Below the pieces are notes generated by a model. The model saw nothing but the letters and a program-made list of their open reading frames with translations, ran no database searches and was not told the origin of the DNA. A DNA stretch of 64,000 bases from Takakia lepidozioides. Lineage: Eukaryota; Streptophyta; Takakiopsida; Takakiales; Takakiaceae. Positions within the stretch are counted from its first letter, which is position 1. The number at the start of each line of letters is the position of its first letter. The stretch is taken from assembly GCA_030704615.1 (NCBI GenBank), contig CM060733.1:40424001-40488000 (forward strand). The letters are read 5' to 3'. The translations under genes and the position numbers were made by a program. Shown here piece by piece: positions 55,301 to 64,000 of the stretch.

Positions 55301-58300
55301 TTTATCCAGCAGGTTCAAGACTTGCAGGTCCAGATTCAGATCCTTGAGAATCTCTTCTACTCTCTTCTGCCAGGATTTAGCCTGTTTGACAGGATGGTCC
55401 TGTTTCCAAGATATGGAGTCGATTAACTTAGGATATCTGGTGTTGGACAAGTGTTGCAGCTGACCCCACCATCTGACCTTGAATTCATCTCATCCTTACA
55501 TTTAAGGAAGGGATGCCAAACTCACCCCGAATAGCCACATTGGCTGTTTTGGAGCATGCTGACATGCACTCCTTAAGTACCACCACTTGAATGGATTCTA
55601 GAGACTTAGCCTGGTTGGAGTTATCAACCCATATTGCAGATGCGAACTCCAAGGCAGGTCTAATAACGCGACAAAGCATGGTTTTCTTGACCTCAGAGTT
55701 GATCCCTCTGCAGTGGAAAAATTTAGTGAGACCCAGCTTTTCGCCCTTGCCCGGATATGTGCATTCCAGTTACAGTTGGAGGAAAACTCAACGCCCAGGT
55801 ATGTGTAGGAAGGGAGGACCGGAAATCTTGGCTACCCCACTGCCACTTGAGATCACTTCCTCCCTCTCCTCTGTCGTTGATTGCCACCAGTGCACATCTA
55901 CTGACGTTAGCCTCTAGCCCCCAAAGGTCAAAGTATCTGTTCACGCAATCAATCAACTCCTGGAGGTTGGAAGGAGTCTCCCCTATGCCTGCGAAGTCAT
56001 CCGCAAATGGAAGGGCTGGTATGGTGGCATCACCCACCTTAACCCAAATCCCTCACTTCGAGGAGTTGATTGATGAAAACATTGAAGAGGGGGAGAGGGT
56101 ACATCCTTGAGCTACACCTTGGTCTATGTCAAAGAAGTTAGACTTCTGTCCATTAACAGTGACACAACTTTTGGTGTGAGCATACAAGTTATGGAGAACT
56201 CTCCACATCTTTCCCTTGATCCCACAAGACCAGAGGCGGAGCCATAGACCATCTCTCCACACTGTGTCATAAGCCTTTTTGACATCCAAGAAAAAAACCT
56301 AAGTGGGTTTCCCTTCTTTTTTCCTTCCCTGGATAATCTGGCTTAGAGTGAAGATATGATCCACACAGCCCCTGTTTCGCCGAAAGCCAGCTTGGCTTTC
56401 GTGGAAACAACCTCTAGATTCCAGATCAACCTCGAGACAAGTACTTATAACTCTGCAAAATATCTTGCCAACAGCAGTGAGGAGCGCGATGCCACGATAG
56501 TTCCCCGTTTTTTCTCTGTCACCCTTCTTGTATAGATTGACAATGACCCCCTGTCGCCAGCAAAAGGGGATCATTTCTGTCTTCCAGATAATCTTAAAGA
56601 GGAGAACTAGGGCCTCTATCATGGGATCGCCACCGTGCTTGATAAGCTTGTTTACAATGCCATCAGGTCCACCAGCTTTATATCCGTTTAAATGCTCAAT
56701 TGCTTCCACAATCTCAGAAGAACTAATGGGAGCGTTGTAAGACTTTGGAATATATTCCAGGTCATCAGGGCTGTTTTGAATCATGGGAACAGTTTTTCCA
56801 ACCGTGTCGTTCCATTCTTCAGAGGACCCCTCACTGTTAGACCTAGAAGTTCTGCCAAGGATACTGTAGTTCTTTGTTGGTTTTCAAATTGCAGCACTCT
56901 TTATAGAGGACACGTCTCTCAGCTATCTTGAGTTTAATCTCATTGGTCCACCAATCAACAGCTCTACCACAGACAATTAGTTTCCTCCCAATGATCTTGT
57001 CAGCCACAGAGGAGACGAAACTCTCCCAAGAATCCACTGCTCTTTCAACTTCATTTCTTGCATTGTCAGAGCGAGACTGAAGGTCTTGGAGCGAGTGGAC
57101 AAAGTGAGGGAGGGCCTGGACATACTCAGCCTTGACCTCTTCATTATGGAATTTTTCTATGCGCCACTTCCGAATTGAATGATTCACAGATCTCTGGGTG
57201 TTGGGAAAACACCTTTTGATCTCAGTCATGGTCAGAGGTACCAATATCAGTTCTGTCGATCAACACACTGGCACACTGGGGAAACAAATTTTTGTCCATT
57301 ATGATATAATCCACAATGGAATGTTCCCCAGTTTGGGCTTTCTCACGAGTCCACTGAGAGAGAGAGAGAGAGAGAAGTATTTTCAGGTCCACAGGTATGA
57401 GACCGAAAGAAAGCTCCAGATTTTCAATCCAAAGTAAGACTTCGAATGACACAACAAATTTCATAGTTAGCCTTGCCGCAAGAACGCGGGGTATATGTCC
57501 TGGTGCTTGTGCCAGGTTGACAAACCGTAGGTTATCCCGATCAATATATATATTACATCCAAGAGAGAACTATATTATCCCGTCATGAGTGATGAAGGCC
57601 TGTATGAGTGGATTGTGGAAGAAAAATTTCAACTTCAATTATGCAGGTTTCAGGTCTCTGCATCGAAGTGTTATTATGTGCTAAACCCGCTGTGTTGCCC
57701 CTTCAAAGAAATCAGTTAGTCATTCTTATGGTTGTTACTCTTTTACAGTTCTTTCAATGACAAAGGAGCAGTGGACTCTTTGTACTTTCTTTGACTGGGA
57801 GTTAAACCATGTTTTCATTCAATGGTTGGTTTGAAATGTTTGTAGACGAAGGACAGTCACAGTCCAGAGGAAATCGAAACACTGAACTATGGAGTTACAT
57901 TTCCAGTGTCTGGGCAGGAGAAGGCTCTGGCAGAGCTTGATAAAATACTGGAACAGTATTCTTTCTTTTCTTCCCCTTCTCTTGTTCATGGAGACAAAAA
58001 CAGAGATGAGCTGGTAAAACGGGCACAGGAAGCAGGAGAGAAAGCGGGGGTGGAAGCCGAGTCTCCTTACATTGTACCTAAAGATCAGAAAGTACCTAGT
58101 GCTATTGAAGGTCCACATGATGATTTTGGTGGAATGGTTTTGCCTCCAGAAATGGTCTCCAGTGATGGAAAGAAGGTACGACGGACATAGACTAGTCTCA
58201 AAAGTTGATGAACGTTATTCTGCCTAAATAGACAGGTAGTTATTGTTTTTCTTTGCTGTCTGGTGAGGAACAAAGTACCTTTAGGGCATATTCATTGCTA

Positions 58301-60854
58301 GTGTTCAACCCTCCTGGAGCTGGCCGAGGGAGATCTTATTGGTTTGAAGCTGGTATAGACTCCATACTAACAAAGCACGATATTGACTCCAGAATTGCCA
58401 CTGTGCCTATGGATGCGCCACATGTCACTATACTTAGTGGTCATGCATGGAAGACACGCAGGGAGGGAGGGACACACTGTTCAAGGATTTTTCTGCATCT
58501 TGCTGAGTAGCTCATTTTCCTTTCCATGCACCTCCCTCATAACTCTGGAACCAACACATTAAGGGGGGGCATCTTTTAAACATCTTTTAACTATGTATAA
58601 ACATTGTTAAAATCACGTTGCTGATGCATTGCAGTTCTGGTCATTTTTCAGATCACAGAGCAAAACCAATCCAATTTTTGGACTACAATGGCTCCCAATG
58701 TTGATGACTATGGGACTAGTACAGCAAGGGGAATTGCAACAGGGTCAGGGCATATAATAAAGGGTATTTTCTGGGTGAGAGATTCAACAGTGGCCCAGCT
58801 GGAAAGTGGTTCTATTTACATGAAGAGTAAAATAAAGCCGAAGGACAAACCCAGTCAAATCAGCCCTCGGACTCTTCGTAACTTGCACCGGTAAGCCGGT
58901 CTCCCTCTATCTCTCTCATTTTGTTCTCATGAGTTATACTATGTCCTACACGGCCTTTGGTGGGGAAAAATATATCTCCTATCTCCTTTACATCTCTTTC
59001 TCTCTTATGAGCTTTCCGCAGTCGTTATAAAGTACCATTTCATTTCATTTCTCTCATAAAAGGACAGGGGGAAGACCCCAGATCAAAGTTCAGTAGCAAA
59101 TTCTTCACAAAACGCCTCAGCGTAGAAAGCATAGGGAGCCACACAAGCTTGCCTAAGGCCCCAAAACAGAAGTCCTCAGTAAACAAGAAGCCAAAGAAGC
59201 TTCCATAACTAAAACTGAAGACAAACAAAGCTATATCCATCTGTGTTGCATTTTGTAGGATCCCCTTATTATATTACTGATTATGGCCACTACTTGGGCT
59301 ATGCTGATACTTCATGTGGTTTGGTGTGAAAGTCCAGGGTGAGGAAGATGTCGAGGGCAACAGACCATGTGGCTAAAAGTGTGCTGACTGGTGTAGTGCT
59401 GACCACGGGCTTTTTCATGGGTTCTGTTATATCTTCAAAAGCCGGCAAAAAGTTCTTCAAGCTGTTACCTGGAGAGGTGGCACTTGTTTCACTTGACGCC
59501 TTTGGTAAGTGGAGAACCTCTTTAGTGTGGTGATCACTCTCTGTTTCTTGCTAGCCTTCACCCTGGTGATTCATATTTAACGGTGTCTTGAACATAGTGT
59601 CTTCCACCAGTACCAGATTCCAACCATGGCCAAGGGGTAGAAATTTGTGGATTTTTTCACTGTGGCTTAGAAGGTAGATTATAAAACCTTGACACATTGG
59701 GGCCTGACAATCTCACCCGTTGATTGCATGAACACTGGATTGGAGGTGTATCTATGAACCCAAAGCCTACTGGTCAAGGCTCCGTAAAGGCAAAAGTGCG
59801 CACCATTTGAATTTGCTTTCGACTTTTGGCTGAGTAAGTGTGGTTGCTTGCAGGGATGCTGTTCGATGCAGTGGAGAAGGCAACAACAGATGTGCTGGAG
59901 TCCACTTCCTTTATGACCCAAAATATTGTCGCTCACAGGTTTGATTCCCCATCCCTGTCTTGGTCCCTATCTCTCCTTGTCACATGGGCCCTCTGGCCTC
60001 TCTTGGATGTAATTTCTTTCCTCCTTTCTTTCTTCCTTGTACCCCGCCCAATCCCCTTCTATTTCTTGAACTTCGTAACTACCCAGAGTAACCGTAGCCA
60101 CATTTCAGATCTTTTCAACCCAGAAAGCTAAAACAGCAGTGTTACAATTGACTGCATGATTTCTAATTTCTGGCCATGAGCATGCATTTAGATAATAATT
60201 CACATCCTCTGTCAGGAGCTGATGAAGTCAGGGGACTCCTGGGTGCTTGTCACTGATGCATGACTAGCTTGTGTGGCCTGATACCCCACTGATGTCAAGA
60301 GTTCCGCACTGTTTTGTTTGGTGACCTTTGCAATGGAAGTCTGGATTCTCCCCCACAGTTATGTATGTGTATACGTACATATAATACATGGTCACCTTTT
60401 GTGACTAGCTAGGTCAATCTCAGACATGCACACTGGATCTATCAAGTACAGAGCACTAAGGCATTTTTCATGCTGAGATTATCTCCTGAAGAGGGAAAGA
60501 AGTGTGCGGGGGGTGGGGGGGGAAGGGGCTCAGATTGCAAGTCTAATGCCCCAAATCTAGGCCATGTGTTTGGGGATTGTGTTCCCCTTTCTGGTTTTTT
60601 CAGGAACCGTCCACGTATGTTATGCAAGCTTCTCATTTTGAGACAATGCATTGACTTCATGCAGATATGGAGAATCGGCTGGCCAGGTGACAGAAGAAAC
60701 TATTGCAACCGCTGGGCACTTGGTTTCTACAGTATGGACTGTCGCCAAATTGCGGAAAGCCCTCATGCCAGAAGACGGCGTCACAAAACTGACCAAAACT
60801 GGTATGGTGAAAGCTGCAGCAAAATCAGTTTTCACTGGAGGGAAGAGCAAGTAA
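52335..60854 (+). CDS. ERD7: ERD7-type senescence/dehydration-associated protein, six exons
   Basis: Exons are 52335-53051, 57846-58175, 58652-58890, 59338-59504, 59854-59938 and 60665-60854. All introns are GT-AG and phases join without a break (phase 0, 0, 2, 1, 2), giving 575 residues. Residues 1-145 are Ser/Gln/Pro-rich and disordered. From residue 150 comes the N-terminal domain (EVLVKIGGAIVHLIDEQESP, LDPTHYFFTLPVP, LNYGVTFPVSGQEKALAELD). From about residue 355 comes the plant senescence domain (FWTTMAPNVDDYGTSTARGI, GSGHIIKGIFWVRDSTV, SSKAGKKFFKLLPGEVAL, YGESAGQVTEETIATAGHLV). ERD7 proteins are induced by drought, cold and ageing and associate with membranes and lipid droplets; the biochemical activity is not settled. 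It is the only intact gene seen here. Intron 1 (4.8 kb) holds four LINE ends. Confidence 0.93.
53970..54060 (-). mobile_element. Old LINE 3' end in ERD7 intron 1
   Basis: 'ggtactcttaagatgtttgcagtagccttgtg' (in part) and 'cccgcccagtttg' parallel the LINE ends at 54119 and 54716 but with many changes and a deletion. It is the most decayed of the intron copies. Confidence 0.55.
54119..54685 (-). mobile_element. LINE copy A in ERD7 intron 1 (567 bp, 5'-truncated)
   Basis: It contains the 3' end and the C-terminal coding part with CNCPLCGQSEDSIHFLIHC. A 15 bp target duplication GTTAGGGGGGAGAGA lies at 54104-54118 and 54686-54700, so both ends of the insertion are defined. It is on the minus strand, antisense to the gene. 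Confidence 0.92.
54716..57353 (-). mobile_element. LINE copy B in ERD7 intron 1 (2.6 kb, 5'-truncated)
   Basis: Minus-strand coding runs from the end of the AP endonuclease (GEHSIVDYI, then RTDIGTSDHD, near 57330-57225) through reverse transcriptase. RT motifs are NGYKAGGPDGIVNKLIKHGG, GNYRGIALLTAVGKIF, ESQAGFRRNRGC, FLDVKKAYDTVWRDGLW, GVAQGCTLSP and LPFADDFAGI. The C-terminal part and 3' end lie at 54716. The catalytic FADD is intact, but several stops and frameshifts break the frame. About 25 bp is missing at 55083 where the CNCPLC motif should be. GA-rich flanks (about 54701-54715 and 57354-57376) may be its target duplication. It inserted directly beside copy A. Confidence 0.93.
57354..57376. 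repeat. (GA)n tract
   Basis: About ten GA units at the 5' edge of LINE copy B. It matches the GA-rich sequence beyond its 3' end. Confidence 0.8.
59018..59051 (+). repeat. SINE-like 3' tail in ERD7 intron 3
   Basis: 'cgttataaagtaccatttc' followed by (ATTTC)n. The reverse complement recurs almost perfectly at 61243-61277, downstream of the gene. The core 'gttataaagtacc' also resembles the tail of the SINE at 2726-2891 (gacgttaaag). Confidence 0.6.
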
Positions 60855-61640
60855 TATCACACAGAGTGGCTTGGATGTAAATGGGACACAACATGCACAA
60901 TATTGGTGGGTTCCACCCTATTAGGGGTATTCATGATATATGGGTTGGCAGTGACATCGTGCTGCAACACATGATGGTAATTATGGCAGCTGCTTATCAT
61001 ACATTGTGTAAGTGGAGATTTACTGCCAGTCAAACTTGTTTGCAATTGGTAAGAAGAGTGTACCTACACTACCAGAGAGTCCTACCAGAGTGTCCTGAGA
61101 GTCGAGCTCTTTTGTACAGAGTTTTTCTCTCCTTTTACAGAGATGTATTGATAGGCCAAAAATAAGATCGGTATCCCCAAATCCACGGATTTCCAATGAC
61201 ATCAAGATAGAATTAAGTGTGGTTGTATCACTCAAAAAGAGGGAAATGAAATGAAATGGTACTTTATAACGTCCGCAGAAAGAAAGAGAGAAACTGTATA
61301 ATGCTTTCAGGAGGCTGAAAGAGCTTATGGGACAAGAGGAAGCAGGGTTCAAGGAAGTGGGGCCCTCAACAGGCAGCCCAAAAACAAGCCATTCTCTAAG
61401 GTCCAGAACCTCATATTATATGCAGCCAAGCATTTTTAGTTCTCACAATGAAGCACTTCAGTGAGGGAAAGCAAAGATACAGATAGGTGTGGAGCAGAGA
61501 TAACAGAAAATTGTGCAAAATTAAAATCGAGATAGCAAGAGCTGTTTGTACTTTTCTTGGTTTGTAGCAGTGCCAGCTGCCTTGGCAGGATGATGGTCTG
61601 TCGATCCGATTTCTTTCCATATGTGTGGTGTCATACTTGA
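60855..61640. other. 3' flank of ERD7
   Basis: No gene seen. It contains the inverted SINE-like tail at 61243-61277. Confidence 0.4.
61243..61277 (-). repeat. SINE-like 3' tail, inverted partner of 59018-59051
   Basis: 'gaaatgaaatgaaatggt' then 'actttataacgtccgcag'. Its reverse complement matches 59018-59051 over more than 30 bp. Confidence 0.6.
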
Positions 61641-63186
61641 ATTGGAACATACTTGTGAAACTTACATTGGCGCGTTGAAGTCTGGTGCTTGTGTGGGAAG
61701 CTGGTTTTATGTCACGTGAAGAGGGGGTCAGAGATCAACTGCAACTCCTTCTGGGATCCTCAATACATGTAACCTCTGTCCAACCCCAACTCACAATGGT
61801 GTCAAGTTTCAACCTTACGTCTAGCCTTTTGTTGTTGAACACATGCTACCTCAACACAGCAAAGAGACATAACAGTTCTATCAGAGTTGCTGCGTATATT
61901 TTGCTAGACTCTGAGTTGCATGTCTTGGCTTCGTTTGTGGACTCTAGCGCAGAGACTTTGCATCGCGTTGAAGAGAATGGACAATATCCGGTCAACCGTA
62001 CTACTATTGGGCTGAAAACATGTCAATGCTGTATGTTGTGCTGAGTCATGCCAATTAGGAAGTATTCCATGCACCCTCCCCTCGTACCCTCCTCCTAGCG
62101 TGCAACGCGTCCCTCTCAGGCCAGTGCGCGCTCCTTTTCTCATTGTTTCAGCGTAGGCGGCCTCGCTGGAAGCATGCTTTCGTGTCTCAGCTATTATTAC
62201 TGCATGGCTCGTTTTAATATCTGCATGTGTTAGCGCAGGCTTTCTCGTCTCCCTCCCTTCTCCCCTTGTCGGCGCTTTACTCCTGAGCTGCAGTCCCGCC
62301 CTCGCTTCTGCGCCCTCTCTCCAGCTCTTCGTGCGCGCTGATTCGCTTTCCCAGCCTGCGCTGCGCTCTGTCGGTTCTTCATCGTCGATTATCCCTGCCT
62401 GCGGCTTCCTGCTTTATATGGAGTTTATTTGATGCTAGGCTGTCAGCTGCAGTCGGCAAGGTAGTCAGTTGCAATTATTTGGATTCCTAGTGTGGCGGCT
62501 CTCCCTCCCGCCTGGCTCCTATCTCCTGGTGTGCGCCACGCAGTCTCCTGCATTGCGCCCCCAGCATTTACTTGTTCCCCGCCCGCTGCCCATTCCTGGC
62601 CTTCTTCCTCTGATCAGTTCACTCACTCCTTCTTAACGTGATCTCCCCGCCTTCGCTTGGCTCCTTCTCTTTGCTGTGCGCGTGCTCTTGCAATCTTGTA
62701 TTGCATCTCTTCTTCTCTCTGCCGATCATGACCTCTAGGGGTGCCCCCTCCCGCAAGAAGAGATCGAGATCCGGAGTCAGCTCAAGAGGTAGGGGTAGTT
62801 GGGTGACCCGCACCACCGCTCCCTCATTTTAGGCAAGGGCCCAGACGCAGCTGGTCCATCTCAGGGGATGGATTTGATCCCCTGGGCTGAGTCAGTGGCC
62901 CCTATCTCTGATTCTCAGGAAATCATTCCGCTGGACTTAGAATGCCTGAGAGCTCACTCAGCTAAAATGCAGCAGCATGGCATTCTTGTGCACTTTCCAG
63001 AGAGACCGAAAGACAGATTGGGCGAGGAAATGGATTATAGAGCACTTGGGGGCAGAAGGCGGTCTCACGCACCATTTCTGCCACTCCATGGGCAGGGGCT
63101 TTTATCCAGTGAAGTTCGGTTCAAAGGAGGATGCAGAGAGGGCCCTGGCTTTCAACACCAGCAAGTCGCGCTTCAAGGTACACATT
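61641..63186 (+). mobile_element. LINE 5' region and ORF1 fragment, cut by copia-4
   Basis: A G+C- and CT-rich leader (about 62100-62720) precedes an ATG at 62728 that opens a very basic start (TSRGAPSRKKRSRSGVSSRG). After frameshifts near 62825 and 62995, coding continues as GMDLIPWAESVAPISDSQEI and then DRKTDWARKWIIEHLGAEGG and GRGFYPVKFGSKEDAERALA. The last part has the look of the DUF4283-type RNA-binding domain in plant LINE ORF1 proteins. Coding stops at about 63186 where the copia-4 LTR begins. The left limit of the LINE is uncertain. Confidence 0.6.
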
Positions 63187-63482
63187 GTAGAAATAACAAA
63201 CCACCTGATCTGTAACTATAAAGTCAGGGTTATCTGTAACACACAAATAGAACTAGAGTCAGCAAGATTTGCTGTAAAGTAGTTAGTCATCAATGAAAGA
63301 GACAACTGGGTAGATAGAAATTAAGCTGATAGAGTTATTAGCACACGGATGCTATAAACATAGGTAGGTGAGGTAACCAGTATAAGAGGTAACCAGTGTA
63401 ACCAGTATATGTCTCAGATCACCGTTCTTGTGGAGATCTATTATAGTAAAGCTTGAGCTTTATGTTGCTGAGTTTTTCTAAC

Positions 63483-63495
63483 ATGGTATTAGAGC
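63483..63495 (+). promoter_or_regulatory. Copia-4 primer-binding site (3'-end tRNA iMet type)
   Basis: TGGTATTAGAGCC directly follows the LTR. This is the common plant copia site, and unlike the half-tRNA sites of copia-1 and copia-2. Confidence 0.85.
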
Positions 63496-63542
63496 CAGCC
63501 ATTTGATCCTTAGCTTACAGATAGATACAAGAGTCTACGGTC

Positions 63543-64000
63543 ATGACTTCAGAGATTTCAGTGGAAGAGCGTGGTGTTCAGGAGTCAGAGGTGACTAGTC
63601 CTGCAAGGAGAACGACGCTCAAAGCACTCGAAATTCCACACTCGTCGAGAATGACAGGAGGTAGTGAGGGAGCTATCTTTGAAGTCAACAAGCTGGCGGG
63701 AATAGCCAATTATCAGACTTGGAGGTTCAGGTTGAGGGTAGTAGTGTATCTGACTACCTAAGAAATGTGCAGGATCTGCACCAGCAGTTGCTAGCGATGG
63801 GAGATGTCATACCAAATGAAGATATCGTCATGGCAATACTCAATGCTCTACCTAAGAGCTATGAGTCATTCATACAAAGCATCTCCAGCAGGGACGAATT
63901 TCCTACACTTGATCAGTTCTATCACGAAGAAACTAGGAGGGAGATGAAGGGAACCAAGAAGGTTGAGGAGGAGGCCTTGATCATGAAGTTTAAGAAGCTA
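63543..64000 (+). pseudogene. Copia-4 gag with internal deletion
   Basis: Starts MTSEISVEERGVQESEVTSP and reaches KLAGIANYQTWRFRLR near 63735. It then jumps, with a frame change, to SVSDYLRNVQDLHQQLLAMG, LNALPKSYESFIQSISSRDE and a charged stretch to the window edge. In complete gags about 100 residues lie between these motifs, so an internal deletion has removed them. The rest of the element is outside the window. Confidence 0.8.

Larger units (their letters stand above)
63187..64000 (+). mobile_element. Copia-4: 5' LTR, primer site and start of gag (runs off right edge)
   Basis: The LTR ends ...TTTTTCTAACA at about 63482 and is followed at once by TGGTATTAGAGCC, the usual copia primer site for the 3' end of initiator tRNA-Met. 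The LTR start is estimated at TGTAG (63187) but cannot be confirmed without the other LTR. Gag begins at ATG 63543. Confidence 0.8.

Noticed and set aside
61685-62044. 119-codon plus-strand ORF upstream of the LINE ORF1
   Set aside because: No recognisable motif; probably part of the LINE leader or unrelated flank.

Overview
The window is land-plant nuclear DNA. The evidence is plant-only gene families with plant introns: an ERD7-type senescence/dehydration protein and a stomatal-lineage (SPCH/MUTE/FAMA, 'SMF') bHLH. Plant transposon classes (CACTA, hAT, Ty1/copia, Ty3-like, LINE, SINE) fill most of the rest. The species cannot be fixed from the sequence; the structure suits a repeat-rich plant genome. 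Only one clearly intact protein-coding gene was found, the ERD7 homologue at 52335-60854 on the + strand. It has six exons with canonical GT-AG junctions and 575 codons plus stop. Its 4.8 kb first intron is loaded with LINE fragments.

Layout from left to right. 1-4700 holds a decayed hAT transposase end, a short ORF behind a CT tract, a tRNA-derived SINE and a decayed gag. 4712-12648 is a complete non-autonomous hAT element with a 15 bp inverted repeat and an 8 bp target duplication GTCCAAAC. It carries a pentatricopeptide-repeat pseudogene, one end and a TNPA-like gene of a CACTA element, and a LINE fragment. 12657-21183 has little recognisable coding sequence apart from a small coiled-coil ORF at 14812-15234. 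21189-26510 is a complete minus-strand copia element with two LTRs and target duplication AGTTC.

26807-33400 is a torn SMF/FAMA-type bHLH pseudogene. A second copia element sits in its intron. A later inversion of about 3.2 kb (about 29456-32674) cut both the copia element and the helix-2 exon. The target duplication, now inverted (gtatt/aatac), proves that the inversion came after the insertion.

33920-51370 is a three-level nest. A copia element is split by a LINE (34396-49163), and the LINE is split by a 12.2 kb CACTA element (36070-48306) with a 33 bp terminal repeat and target duplication CAT. The CACTA element carries a broken TNP2 transposase and a TNPA-like gene. It also has two cargo genes: a protein-kinase-like gene with a single in-frame stop, and a fragment of an FCP1/NLI-type phosphatase. 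52335-60854 is the ERD7 gene. 61640 to the end is the 5' part of a LINE (ORF1) cut by the 5' end of a fourth copia element that runs out of the window.

Apart from ERD7, the genes do not form a pathway. The window reads as a record of successive insertions, gene capture by DNA transposons and rearrangement. The most interesting points are the destroyed stomatal bHLH gene, the copia inversion dated by its own target duplication, the gene-carrying CACTA element, and copia elements whose primer-binding site matches an internal (half-tRNA) part of initiator tRNA-Met.
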